From NCBI GenBank assembly GCA_902532195.1, contig CACAHE010000004.1, positions 1 to 64,000 on the forward strand: a stretch of 64,000 nt of DNA, read 5' to 3'. A program made the translations under genes and the position numbers. Under the pieces are notes generated by a model. That model was not told the DNA's origin, made no database searches, and saw only the letters and a list, made by a program, of their open reading frames with translations. This DNA comes from an uncultured Pelagibacteraceae bacterium. Its GTDB lineage: Bacteria > Pseudomonadota > Alphaproteobacteria > Pelagibacterales > Pelagibacteraceae. Below, in pieces: positions 55,996 through 64,000 of the stretch. Position 1 is the first letter of the stretch; each line of letters starts with the position of its first letter.

Positions 55996-56925
55996 ATGAA
56001 CAAACAAAATGTAATTTCTATCAAGAATCTTAACAAAATATATTTTAAAAATAGTTCTAAATCTATTAATGCATTAAATAATTTAAACTTAGAAGTGAAA
56101 GAAGGAGAGATTTTTGGCTTATTAGGCCCTAACGGCGCAGGAAAAAGTACCTTTATAAATATTCTTGCTGGAACCACTGTTAAGTCATCTGGCGCAGTAA
56201 ATGTTTGGGGTTTTGATTTAGATAGAAATCCTAGACAAGTTAAAGCATCTATTGGAATTGTTCCTCAAGAGGTAAATGTTGATCCTTTTTTTACCCCTGA
56301 AGAACTTTTAGATCTGCAGGCTGGTTTATACGGAGTTAAAAAAAAAGATAGAATTACTAATACAATATTAAATTTAGTATCTTTAGAAAAACAAGCGAAT
56401 AGTTATACAAGAAGTTTATCTGGAGGAATGAAAAGAAGATTATTAGTTGCTAAAGCATTAGTTCATCAGCCACCAATAGTAATTTTAGATGAACCAACAG
56501 CTGGGGTTGATGTAGAGCTTAGAAATAATTTGTGGGAAAATGTAAAGTTGTTAAATAAACAAGGTGTTACAATAATTTTAACAACTCATTACTTAATTGA
56601 AGCAGAAAAAATGTGTAATCGTATCGGAATTTTAAATAATGGAAATTTAGTGGCTCTGGATAGTACAAAAAATTTATTAAAAAGAATTCAAACCAAAAAA
56701 GTAATTTTTATAGTCAATAATCAAGTCAAAATTGAAGAAAATTCATTTGAATCATTAAATATTTTTGAAAATTCAATAAATAAATTAGTTGTTTCTTATG
56801 AAAAAAGTAAACTAAATATAAGCAATTTAATAAATTTTATTAGTAAACAAAATATTAAAATATTGGATATTTCGACAGATGATGGTGACTTAGAGGACGT
56901 TTTTGTTAGGTTAACAAAAAACTAG
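55996..56925 (+). CDS. ABC transporter ATP-binding protein (ABC-2 export type)
   Basis: A 309-residue ATPase. Walker A is GPNGAGKSTFINIL, the signature is SLSGGMKRRLLVAKAL and Walker B is IVILDEPTAGVD. The C-terminal extension ends in DGDLEDVFVRLTKN, typical of ATPases that serve ABC-2 permeases. No permease gene is adjacent, so its partner is elsewhere. It is followed 32 bp later by bioY, but it is not an ECF-type BioM. No direct functional link is implied. Confidence 0.94.
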   Translation: MNKQNVISIKNLNKIYFKNSSKSINALNNLNLEVKEGEIFGLLGPNGAGKSTFINILAGTTVKSSGAVNVWGFDLDRNPRQVKASIGIVPQEVNVDPFFTPEELLDLQAGLYGVKKKDRITNTILNLVSLEKQANSYTRSLSGGMKRRLLVAKALVHQPPIVILDEPTAGVDVELRNNLWENVKLLNKQGVTIILTTHYLIEAEKMCNRIGILNNGNLVALDSTKNLLKRIQTKKVIFIVNNQVKIEENSFESLNIFENSINKLVVSYEKSKLNISNLINFISKQNIKILDISTDDGDLEDVFVRLTKN

Positions 56926-56957
56926 ATTAATTAAGATATAAGGAGTAAAATAATAAT

Positions 56958-57533
56958 ATGGAATTAGTTAAATCAATAGTTAATCAAAAATTATTAAAAT
57001 CTGTTATTGTTATATTTCTTGGTTCAATTTTATTAACTTTATCTGCAAAATTTAAAATTCCTTTTTATCCTGTGCCAATGACAATGCAAACATTTGTTGT
57101 GTTATTTCTTGGATTAGCATTTGGATATAAAATTGGTATAGCTACAGTAACTCTTTATTTGCTAGAAGGAATAATTGGACTCCCCGTTTTTGCTAATTCT
57201 CCAGAAAAAGGAGTGGGTATAATTTATTTTACTGGACCAACAATGGGATATTTAATCGGTTTCTTGTTGGCAGTTTATTCTGCCGGAGTTCATAAAGATT
57301 TGATTAACTTCAGTAATTATAAATATATTAATATACTTACAGTATTTTCAAGTTTGCTTGTTTCGGTAAGTTTTATATATATTTTAGGTTTGGTGTGGTT
57401 GGGATATTTGATTGGTTGGGACAAACCAATTTTCAAATTAGGAGCTCAACCTTTTTTGTTAGCAGAATTATTTAAATTATTTCTATTATCAGCCTTGTAT
57501 CCTTGGATAATTAAATTAAATAAAATTATCTAG
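56958..57533 (+). CDS. bioY: BioY biotin transporter S component
   Basis: A 191-residue membrane protein with about six helices. It is recognised by SAKFKIPFYPVPMTMQTFVVLFLGLAFGYKIG, GIIGLPVFANSPEKGVGIIYFTGPTMGYLIGFLLAVY, the BioY signature region. No BioM or BioN gene is nearby, so it may work alone or with a distant energising module. The SD AAGGAG precedes the ATG. The stop overlaps the convergent regulator by 8 bp. Confidence 0.95.
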   Translation: MELVKSIVNQKLLKSVIVIFLGSILLTLSAKFKIPFYPVPMTMQTFVVLFLGLAFGYKIGIATVTLYLLEGIIGLPVFANSPEKGVGIIYFTGPTMGYLIGFLLAVYSAGVHKDLINFSNYKYINILTVFSSLLVSVSFIYILGLVWLGYLIGWDKPIFKLGAQPFLLAELFKLFLLSALYPWIIKLNKII

Positions 57534-58089
57534 GGGATCTTTTAGATAAAATTCTTTGCAAAGTTCTTCTATGCATTTTAAGTCTTCTTGCTGTCTCAGA
57601 GACATTTCTATTACATAGTTCAAAAACTCTATGTATGTGTTCCCACTTAACTCTATCAGCTGACATTGGATTTTCCGGTGGCTCTGCTTTGGTATTAGGA
57701 TCTGCTAACAAAGCTTTCTCAACATCATCCGCATCTGCTGGTTTAGCCAAATAATCTATTGCGCCTTCTTTTATCGCTGCAACTGCAGTGGGAATATTTC
57801 CATAACCTGTCAACATTACTATTCTACTTTTAGAATTTGTTTGTTGAATTTCTTTTACAACTTCCAGTCCATTTCCGTCTCCGAGTCTTAAATCAACTAC
57901 TGCAAATGCTGGTTTTATTGTCTTTAGTACCTCTAGTCCTCTTTTTACACTTTCAGCTTGTGAAACTAGAAAACCTTTTTTTTCCATAGCTCTGGCCAAT
58001 CTCTCTCTAAATGGATTGTCATCATCAACTATTAATAGAGATTTATCATCAAATTCAGCTATTTTTATAATTTTTTGAGATCCTGTCAT
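57526..58089 (-). CDS. regA: ActR/RegA (PrrA)-type response regulator
   Basis: A 187-residue redox-type response regulator. The receiver domain has SLLIVDDDNPFRERLARAMEKKGF, the phospho-acceptor Asp in FAVVDLRLGDGNGLEVV and LTGYGNIPTAVAAIKEGAIDYLAKPADADDV. After a proline linker there is a Fis-type HTH, NRNVSETARRLKMHRRTLQRILSKRSPR, which is nearly invariant in RegA/ActR. The sensor RegB is not in the window. Its 5' end faces the polyamine operon 144 bp away. Confidence 0.96.
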   Translation of the reverse strand: MTGSQKIIKIAEFDDKSLLIVDDDNPFRERLARAMEKKGFLVSQAESVKRGLEVLKTIKPAFAVVDLRLGDGNGLEVVKEIQQTNSKSRIVMLTGYGNIPTAVAAIKEGAIDYLAKPADADDVEKALLADPNTKAEPPENPMSADRVKWEHIHRVFELCNRNVSETARRLKMHRRTLQRILSKRSPR

Positions 58090-58181
58090 AGTTATACATA
58101 TGGTGATGATTTTTTTCTAATCAAGGTAATTATTTTCTTTACATTAACTTATATATCTCATAAATGCTTTTTTTAATGAAA

Positions 58182-58210
58182 TTTGCATAGCTGTTATGTA
58201 AATTTTTTTT
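58182..58210 (+). promoter_or_regulatory. Hairpin plus T-run upstream of the polyamine operon (attenuator-like)
   Basis: TTTGCATA (58182-58189), a 5-nt loop, and TATGTAAA (58195-58202) form an 8-bp stem with one G-U pair, followed by eight T residues to 58210. It stops 23 bp before the ornithine decarboxylase ATG and points into that gene. No plus-strand gene ends just upstream (the neighbour is a divergent regulator), so it is more likely a leader attenuator than an ordinary terminator. Confidence 0.55.
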
Positions 58211-58233
58211 ATTAGATTTTTTTTGGGGCTAAA

Positions 58234-59412
58234 ATGGAAAAATTTAAAAATATTGACGAATTGGTAAGTCAATTAAAACCGAGTGAACCAGTATATTGTA
58301 TCAGAAAAAAATCGATACAATTAGCGTCTGGTTACTTTAGAAAAAAATTTCCTGGTAAAATTTTGTATGCGGTAAAAACAAACCCACACCCATTTGTTAT
58401 AAAAACTCTTTATGACAGTGGTATTACTAATTTTGATGTAGCTTCAATAAAAGAAATAGAAACGATAAAAGAAATAAGCCCAAAAGCTAAATGCTCTTTT
58501 ATGCACTCTGTAAAAAGTAGAGAAAATATTTATGAAGCCTATTTTAATCACGGTGTTAAAACTTTTTCACTTGATACTAAGGATGAGTTAATTAAAATAA
58601 TTGAAAGCACCAATCAGGCTAAAGATTTAGAATTATTTGTTAGAATCTCTGTTTCAAATGAACATGCAGAAATTGACTTATCAAAAAAATTTGGTGCAGC
58701 CAATTCGGAAGCTACAGGATTATTAAGGTTAGCTAAACAATATGCAAAAAAAGTGGGACTAAGTTTTCATGTGGGATCTCAATGCATGCATCCAATTTCT
58801 TACGTTAAAGGAATTTCTGAAATTGGATCAGTAATTAAAAAAACAAAAATAGTTCCCGATTATATTAATGTTGGAGGTGGTTTTCCAACTATATATCCTG
58901 ATTTAATTCCACAATCATTAGACAACTATTTTAGAGAAATTAATATTGCATTAGAAAATTTAAAATTAAAAAAATTACCTGAAATTATTTGTGAACCAGG
59001 ACGAGCGCTAGTTGCTGAAAGTGGATCGACTGTAGTAAGAGTAAATTTAAAAAAGAAGCAAAAACTTTATATAAATGATGGAACTTATGGAACCTTATTT
59101 GATGCTGGAGTTCCAAATATAGTTTACCCTTCAAGATTAATAACCAGTGGAAGAATTATTTCAAAAAAAATGACTGCATTCGATTTTTATGGACCAACAT
59201 GTGATAGTATGGATTATATGAAAGGTCCTTTTGTATTGCCAAACAATATCAAAGAAAATGATTATATTGAACTTGGACAGTTGGGTGCTTATGGACTAAC
59301 ATTCAGAACTCAATTTAATGGTTATTATTCAAATAACATTTTTGAAGTTGAAGACGATCCAATAATGACAATGTATGACAAAAAAGCTAATAGTGAGTTC
59401 CTAGTTGCTTAA
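58234..59412 (+). CDS. Ornithine/lysine-type decarboxylase (fold type III PLP enzyme)
   Basis: A 392-residue PLP enzyme of the alanine-racemase fold. The PLP Lys is in ILYAVKTNPHPFV; the HVGSQCMHP and EPGRALVAESGS segments and the catalytic Cys loop FYGPTCDSMDYM are those of ornithine decarboxylases. The product would be putrescine (or cadaverine if lysine is used). It abuts the DHS-like gene with no spacer. Start ATG at 58234, with GGGG 8 bp upstream. It is the first gene of the polyamine operon. Confidence 0.92.
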   Translation: MEKFKNIDELVSQLKPSEPVYCIRKKSIQLASGYFRKKFPGKILYAVKTNPHPFVIKTLYDSGITNFDVASIKEIETIKEISPKAKCSFMHSVKSRENIYEAYFNHGVKTFSLDTKDELIKIIESTNQAKDLELFVRISVSNEHAEIDLSKKFGAANSEATGLLRLAKQYAKKVGLSFHVGSQCMHPISYVKGISEIGSVIKKTKIVPDYINVGGGFPTIYPDLIPQSLDNYFREINIALENLKLKKLPEIICEPGRALVAESGSTVVRVNLKKKQKLYINDGTYGTLFDAGVPNIVYPSRLITSGRIISKKMTAFDFYGPTCDSMDYMKGPFVLPNNIKENDYIELGQLGAYGLTFRTQFNGYYSNNIFEVEDDPIMTMYDKKANSEFLVA

Positions 59413-60456
59413 ATGTCTAATAAAAAAAATTTAGGTCATAACTCTAAAAAAGATTTTCTTAAAAAACCTGTAGAACATATCGACATAAAATCTTTTGATT
59501 CTAGAAATATTATTTCCTCAATGAAAAAAATGTCATTTGTTTCAAGAGAAACTGCTAATGCAGCGAATATTTTTAACGAAATGATTAAGGATAAAGACTG
59601 TACAATATTTTTAACTTTAGCAGGGTCAACTTCTGCCGCAGGATGCATGCACATTTATAGGGATATGGTAAAATATAATATGGTGGATGCAATAGTAGCA
59701 ACGGGCGCGTCTATAATTGATATGGATTTTTTTGAAGCTTTAGGTTTTAAACATTATCAAGGTTCTCAATTTCAAAACGATGGTGAATTAAGAAAAAACT
59801 ATATTGATAGAATATACGATACATACATAGATGAAGATGAACTACAGATGTGTGATAAAATTATTTGCGATATTGCAGATAAGTTAGATCCAAGAAGCTA
59901 TACATCGAGAGAATTCATTAATGAAATAGGGAAATATTTAAAATCAAATGCTAAAAAAGAAGGATCTCTTATCGAAACAGCATATGATAATAATGTTCCA
60001 ATATTTTGCCCAGCATTTACAGATTCTAGCGCAGGATTTGGGTTGGTAATGCATCAAGAAAAAAATCCAAAAAAACATTTAACAATAGACTCTATAAGAG
60101 AGTTTAGAGAGCTTACTGAAATAAAAATTAATTCAAAAGGATCAGGGTTATTTATGATTGGTGGCGGTGTGCCAAAAAACTTTATTCAAGATACTGTTAT
60201 ATGTGCTGAACTTCTAGGCAAGGAAGTTGATATGCATAAATATGCAATACAAATTACTGTTGCGGATTCTAGAGATGGTGCGTGCAGTAGTTCTACTTTA
60301 AAAGAAGCAAGCTCTTGGGGAAAAGTTGATGTTACAAAAGAACAAATGGTATTTGCTGAAGCAACTAGCGTACTTCCTTTGATTGCAAGTGATGCTTATC
60401 ATAGAGCTGAGTGGAAAAATAGAGATAGAAAAAATTTTTCAAAAATATTTGGATAA
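59413..60456 (+). CDS. speY: Deoxyhypusine synthase-like enzyme (SpeY-type, probable homospermidine synthesis)
   Basis: A 347-residue homologue of deoxyhypusine synthase. Visible are CTIFLTLAGSTSAAGCMHIYRDMV, VATGASIIDMDFFEALG, VPIFCPAFTDSSAGFGLVMH, FMIGGGVPKNFIQ and the catalytic-Lys region SSWGKVD. Bacteria lack eIF5A, and bacterial relatives (SpeY in Anabaena) make homospermidine from polyamines. Position between a putrescine-forming decarboxylase and a ureohydrolase supports that. It directly abuts the decarboxylase gene. Confidence 0.87.
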   Translation: MSNKKNLGHNSKKDFLKKPVEHIDIKSFDSRNIISSMKKMSFVSRETANAANIFNEMIKDKDCTIFLTLAGSTSAAGCMHIYRDMVKYNMVDAIVATGASIIDMDFFEALGFKHYQGSQFQNDGELRKNYIDRIYDTYIDEDELQMCDKIICDIADKLDPRSYTSREFINEIGKYLKSNAKKEGSLIETAYDNNVPIFCPAFTDSSAGFGLVMHQEKNPKKHLTIDSIREFRELTEIKINSKGSGLFMIGGGVPKNFIQDTVICAELLGKEVDMHKYAIQITVADSRDGACSSSTLKEASSWGKVDVTKEQMVFAEATSVLPLIASDAYHRAEWKNRDRKNFSKIFG

Positions 60457-60459
60457 AAA

Positions 60460-61338
60460 TTGAATTATTTATCAAATAAACAGGGGTTTCTAGGGATTGA
60501 TAATAAATTTAACTTTAAAGAAAAAGTAGTAGTAGTTCCTTTTGGTTTAGAAAAAACAGTTAGTTATGGTTCTGGAACAAAAAATGGACCAAAAGAAATT
60601 ATTAAAGCTTCACACCAGGTTGAACTCTATGATGAAGAACTTAATTGTGAGCCTTACAAAAAAATAGGTATAAAAACTCTTAAACCATTTAAAATTGAGA
60701 AAAATATTACAAATGCATTAAATAAGATGTCCAAAATAAATGAGAAAATTTTAAGTAAAAATAAATTTCCTCTAACGCTTGGAGGTGAGCATTCAATAAC
60801 ACCAGGTTGCATTGCTCCATTTGTAAAAAAATACAAAGATCTTATTTTACTGCATTTTGATGCTCACGCAGATTTAAGAGAAAGTTATAATGGTGAAAAA
60901 TTTTCACATGCGTCAGCAATAAGAAGATGTTTAGATTATAAAAATGTCTCATTAGTTTCATTTGGAATCAGAAATATTTCTCAAAGTGAAATTCCTTATT
61001 TAAAAAAAAATTCGTCTAGAATAAATATTTTTTGGGCAAAAGATAAACACAAGTGGGATTTAAAAAAATTCAAAAAAATGATTAAAAATAAAACTGTTTA
61101 TTTAACATTTGACGTAGATGGATTTGACTCAAGCATTATGCCTGCAACAGGTACTCCTGAGCCTGGAGGTCTCTTTTGGTATGAAACGTTAAAAATAATC
61201 AAATTAGCATGTAAAAATTCAAATATAGTTGGTGCTGATATCAATGAATTGGCACCTATAAAAGGTTTTAATTCTTACAATTTTCTAGTAGCTAAATTAG
61301 CATACAAAATTTTATCTTATAAATTTTTTGTTAAATAA
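60460..61338 (+). CDS. speB: Agmatinase/guanidino-type ureohydrolase
   Basis: A 292-residue Mn-dependent ureohydrolase. The binuclear metal site is shown by LTLGGEHSITPG, LLHFDAHADLRESYNGEKFSHASAIRR and LTFDVDGFDSSIMPATGTPEPGG. Begins with TTG at 60460, 3 bp after the stop of the preceding gene. Agmatinase is the best guess from context, but no arginine decarboxylase is nearby, so other guanidino compounds are possible. Its stop is adjacent to the convergent transporter gene. Confidence 0.9.
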   Translation: MNYLSNKQGFLGIDNKFNFKEKVVVVPFGLEKTVSYGSGTKNGPKEIIKASHQVELYDEELNCEPYKKIGIKTLKPFKIEKNITNALNKMSKINEKILSKNKFPLTLGGEHSITPGCIAPFVKKYKDLILLHFDAHADLRESYNGEKFSHASAIRRCLDYKNVSLVSFGIRNISQSEIPYLKKNSSRINIFWAKDKHKWDLKKFKKMIKNKTVYLTFDVDGFDSSIMPATGTPEPGGLFWYETLKIIKLACKNSNIVGADINELAPIKGFNSYNFLVAKLAYKILSYKFFVK

Positions 61339-61887
61339 TTAAACGGGTTTAAGAGATCCTAGCAATAGTCTAAAAGGAATTAGCATTAATAGTGAAACAA
61401 GGATTTTTACCGACAGATCTCCAATAGATAATGTAAACCAAGGTATTCCGGTTGCATAAAAGGAAATTGAGAAGAATAAAAAAGTATCTACAGTTGAACC
61501 AATTAATGAAGAGGTGAGAGGAGCTATAAACCATTTTTTTTTTCTTAATTGATCAAATATTTGTACATCTAATAATTGAGCTACAATAAAAGCCGTACCT
61601 GAACCAATTGCAATTCTTACTGATATTAAATCTGCAAAATTAGTAGAAAATAATAGTGTAAAACTAATACCTATTAAAAATCCAAAATATACAATTTTTC
61701 TTGCTGATACTTTGCCATAAGATCTATTTGCAAGGTCAGTTATTAAAAAAGCAATAGGATAGCTCAGTGCACCATAAGTTAATATTTCATCTAACCCAAA
61801 ATATTTAATTGGAAACTGAACTAAATAATTAGATGATAAAACAACCACTCCCATTAATAATGAAAGTGTAAAAAAAATTTTTTTCAT
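61339..61887 (-). CDS. Queuosine-precursor transporter (YhhQ/VUT family)
   Basis: A 182-residue membrane protein with about six helices. The segments LTYGALSYPIAFLITDLANRSYGKVSARKIVYFGF, GSGTAFIVAQLLDVQIFDQLRKKKWFIAPLTSSLIGSTVDTFLFF and the DTF motif match the VUT/QPTR family that imports preQ0/preQ1 for tRNA queuosine. It is 1 base overlapping rpmB. Such placement next to rpmB probably reflects only an operon remnant. Confidence 0.88.
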   Translation of the reverse strand: MKKIFFTLSLLMGVVVLSSNYLVQFPIKYFGLDEILTYGALSYPIAFLITDLANRSYGKVSARKIVYFGFLIGISFTLLFSTNFADLISVRIAIGSGTAFIVAQLLDVQIFDQLRKKKWFIAPLTSSLIGSTVDTFLFFSISFYATGIPWFTLSIGDLSVKILVSLLMLIPFRLLLGSLKPV

Positions 61888-62168
61888 TAAGCTGATTTGC
61901 TAATTAAGGTTTTTTTTAGTTTTTTTAGTCTAAAAGATAAATTTTTAGCTTTTGCGGTTTTTATATATTGATCAAAACTACCTTTTTTATCTACCGATCT
62001 TACACCTGCATTAGAAACTGTTAGCCTCAAACTTTTGTTCAAAATTTCACTTTTAAACTTAACTTTTTTAAGGTTTGGTAGAAATCTTCTTTTTGTCTTA
62101 TTGTTGGCATGACTAACTTTATGACCTTTAAGAGGAATTTTTCCAGTAAGTTCACATTTTTTTGACAT
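61887..62168 (-). CDS. rpmB: 50S ribosomal protein L28
   Basis: A 93-residue large-subunit protein. [38 protein letters not shown] is the recognisable N-terminus; [27 protein letters not shown] follows. There is a single early Cys, so the zinc-type Cys pairs are missing, as in many proteobacteria. It is 43 bp downstream of pyrD's start side (convergent orientation is not involved; both are minus-strand). Confidence 0.97.
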   Translation of the reverse strand: MSKKCELTGKIPLKGHKVSHANNKTKRRFLPNLKKVKFKSEILNKSLRLTVSNAGVRSVDKKGSFDQYIKTAKAKNLSFRLKKLKKTLISKSA

Positions 62169-62211
62169 AAAATTTATGACTGTATAGGTGTTCTAAAGTT
62201 ACCCGTCAAGT

Positions 62212-63255
62212 TCAATTTTTTATACCTACTAAATCAGATATGTTTTTTACTCTTTCTTTATATAAAATTTTAATTAATTCCTGGTTTATTTTTGTAGCAA
62301 TCTTTGGGCCTTTGTAAATCATCCCAGTATATAATTGAATTATACTAGCTCCACTTACCAATTTTTCATAAGCACTTTGACCTGAGTCAACACCACCTAC
62401 ACCAATTATTTTTATTTTATTTTTTAAAATTTTATAAAATTTATTTATTAATTCATTGGATCGCTTTTCTAAAGGTTTGCCAGATAAACCTCCTTTTTCT
62501 AATTTATTAATATTTTTTAAACTATCTCTGTATTTATCTGTGGTGTTTGAAATTATAACTGCCTCAACATTATGCTCCATAAGTAAATCTGAAATTTTAT
62601 TTATATTTTCATTTTCAATATCTGGAGAAATTTTAACCACAATTGGAACTAAAGTATTCAATTTTTTCTTTTCTTTTTTAATTAAACTTAAAAGTTGATT
62701 TAGCTCATTTTGATTATGAAAATTTCTTAAATTTTCTGTGTTTGGAGAAGATATATTAATTGTTATGTAATCGGCAACATCATAAAATTTGTGAAGACCA
62801 TTTATATAATCTTCTATTCTATTATTTGTATCTTTATTAGGACCAATATTTACTCCAAACAATCCTTTGGGTGAATTTGAGGTGATTCTTGATCTAACAC
62901 TATCAGAACCTGAATTATTAAATCCAAGTCTATTAATTAATGCTTCGTCCTCTTCAAGGCGAAATATTCTTGGTTTTGGATTCCCATATTGGCTAACTGG
63001 GGTAACAGTTCCAACTTCAACCAATCCAAAACCTAACCCAAACAAAGAATTATATACCTCTGCATTTTTATCAAAACCTGCTGCTACTCCAATCGGATTT
63101 GGAATTTTTTTACCAAAAATTTCAGTTTTTATAGAGTTTTCAGTTATAATTTTTTTTTGAGGAATAAAATTAAATTTTAAAGACTTAATTGCTAAATTAT
63201 GAGCTATTTCAGGATCTAATTTAAATAATAATGATCTTATTTTTGAAAACATCAA
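62212..63255 (-). CDS. pyrD: Dihydroorotate dehydrogenase (quinone), class 2
   Basis: Membrane-associated pyrimidine enzyme reducing quinone while oxidising dihydroorotate. The 347 residues start with an N-terminal membrane-binding helix segment (SKIRSLLFKLDPEIAHNLAIKSL), as expected for class 2. GKKIPNPIGVAAGFDKNAEV, FVEVGTVTPVSQYGNPKPRIFRL, SPNTENLRNFH and GGLSGKPL follow; a conserved Ser in the ISSPNT segment is the base. It overlaps the lysyl-tRNA synthetase gene by 4 bp. Confidence 0.96.
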   Translation of the reverse strand: MMFSKIRSLLFKLDPEIAHNLAIKSLKFNFIPQKKIITENSIKTEIFGKKIPNPIGVAAGFDKNAEVYNSLFGLGFGLVEVGTVTPVSQYGNPKPRIFRLEEDEALINRLGFNNSGSDSVRSRITSNSPKGLFGVNIGPNKDTNNRIEDYINGLHKFYDVADYITINISSPNTENLRNFHNQNELNQLLSLIKKEKKKLNTLVPIVVKISPDIENENINKISDLLMEHNVEAVIISNTTDKYRDSLKNINKLEKGGLSGKPLEKRSNELINKFYKILKNKIKIIGVGGVDSGQSAYEKLVSGASIIQLYTGMIYKGPKIATKINQELIKILYKERVKNISDLVGIKN

Positions 63256-64000
63256 CTAATTTTATCTTTTATTAATTGTTTTGTCTCTTTAACTCCAAAA
63301 AAACTAATAAAAAAACCTATTCTTGGTCCATTTTCGACTCCAAATACTACTTCGTATATTAACTTAAACCAATCCCTAAGATTTTCTTTGTATCCATTAT
63401 CTTTTCCAACGGTATATATTTGAGTTTGAATATCTTCGGGCTCCATTTGATCGTTACAATTATCTAAAGCAACTATTAGAGCATTTAAAGCATTAATTTC
63501 AGTTTTATTTGGTTTTTTATATTTTTTTGTTTTTTTAACGACTTCGTTAAAATATTTAATTGCATATTCTATTAAATTATCAAAAATTTTATGATCTTTT
63601 TCAAAAATTTTAGTTTTGTATTTTTTAACAAATTTCCAAACTAAATCTTTTGTTTCAGCATTACTTGTTTCGACTAAATTTAAAAGCATAGAAAAGCTCA
63701 TTATAAATTTTTCTTTCGGCATATTTCCATTATGAACATGCCAAGCTGGATTTAGTAATAATTGTAATTCATTTTGACTCTGGCCTTTTTCAATAAACTC
63801 TAAATATTCATCTACTGCTTTAGGAACTATTTCTTTGTATAATTTTTTTGCTCTTTTAGGATTTTGATACATAAATAATGATAAACTTTCTGGAGAAGCA
63901 TAATTTAGCCATTCGTCAATTGTAATACCATTGCCTTTGGATTTTGAAATTTTTTCTCCTTTTTCGTCTAAAAATAATTCATAAGCAAAACCTGCGGGAT
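63252..64000 (-). CDS. lysK: Class I lysyl-tRNA synthetase, C-terminal part (5' end outside window)
   Basis: The ORF track starts it at 63872, but the same frame stays open to the window end and reads (on the minus strand) AYELFLDEKGEKISKSKGNGITIDEWLNYASPESLSLFMYQNPKRAKKL. KISKSKGNG is the KMSKS loop of class I lysyl-tRNA synthetase, and MYQNPKRAKKLY is the family's downstream helix. About 249 residues are visible, the anticodon-binding part included. The HIGH motif lies outside the window. Class I LysRS is the usual form in alphaproteobacteria. Its stop overlaps pyrD by 4 bp. Confidence 0.95.
   Translation of the reverse strand, partial: PAGFAYELFLDEKGEKISKSKGNGITIDEWLNYASPESLSLFMYQNPKRAKKLYKEIVPKAVDEYLEFIEKGQSQNELQLLLNPAWHVHNGNMPKEKFIMSFSMLLNLVETSNAETKDLVWKFVKKYKTKIFEKDHKIFDNLIEYAIKYFNEVVKKTKKYKKPNKTEINALNALIVALDNCNDQMEPEDIQTQIYTVGKDNGYKENLRDWFKLIYEVVFGVENGPRIGFFISFFGVKETKQLIKDKIS

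Overview
The window is a gene-dense, very AT-rich bacterial chromosome segment. Gene content and order point to an alphaproteobacterium with a streamlined genome, most likely SAR11 (Pelagibacterales). Supporting signs are ChvI/ChvG next to ahcY, a class I lysyl-tRNA synthetase, a DUF1476 ATP-synthase inhibitor, an ActR/RegA regulator, DUF2093 and DUF3035 proteins, intergenic gaps mostly under 60 bp and many stop/start overlaps. This assignment is inference from content and style; no database search was run. I saw no rRNA, tRNA, CRISPR, insertion sequence or prophage, and no gene-free stretch over 300 bp (the longest is about 280 bp, upstream of aceA, and it holds a small ORF and phased repeats).

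Layout. 1-5.0 kb: end of lpxK, lpxL, a DUF2093 protein, purD, rsmD, then (minus strand) a compact pgi and a DUF3035 lipoprotein. 5.0-10.0 kb: a minus-strand operon lspA, ileS, ribF and a HAD-like gene. 10.0-14.2 kb: groES-groEL behind a heat-shock-like promoter, a membrane protein, a secreted protein and a TerB/J-domain protein. 14.2-17.2 kb: isocitrate lyase and a divergent ScfR/RamB-type regulator, separated by TTAAC repeats phased at 11 bp and a 38-codon ORF. 17.2-24.6 kb: a lysine-rich coiled-coil protein, cyclopropane fatty acid synthase, a DapA-like aldolase, a GT9 glycosyltransferase, a membrane J-domain protein, oligopeptidase B and hsp20 with a near-perfect sigma-32 promoter.

24.6-34.4 kb is a purine uptake and catabolism island. 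It has two NCS2-superfamily permeases, a purine phosphoribosyltransferase, guanine deaminase, xanthine dehydrogenase (two subunits), a PuuD-type urate hydroxylase without its cytochrome c domain, 5-hydroxyisourate hydrolase and OHCU decarboxylase. Together they would take guanine, hypoxanthine or xanthine to (S)-allantoin; no allantoin-degrading gene is visible.

34.4-38.2 kb: an 851-residue three-part fusion (SDR epimerase, cupin, C-methyltransferase) divergent from a GT17 glycosyltransferase. 38.2-47.5 kb: DNA glycosylase, EamA transporter, msrA, sulfurtransferase, an RND pump (adaptor and permease), lytic transglycosylase, nuclease, ATPase zeta inhibitor, a VanZ-like protein and gpmA. 47.5-53.1 kb: murU-amgK-tsaE-ahcY-chvG-chvI, a rhizobial-type order from which the PTS-Ntr and addAB genes are missing. 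53.2-58.1 kb: polA, an ABC ATPase without permease, bioY and the RegA-type regulator. 58.2-61.3 kb: a polyamine operon (ornithine decarboxylase, deoxyhypusine-synthase-like enzyme, ureohydrolase) preceded by an attenuator-like hairpin. 61.3-64.0 kb: queuosine-precursor transporter, rpmB, pyrD and the C-terminal part of class I lysyl-tRNA synthetase, which runs off the window.
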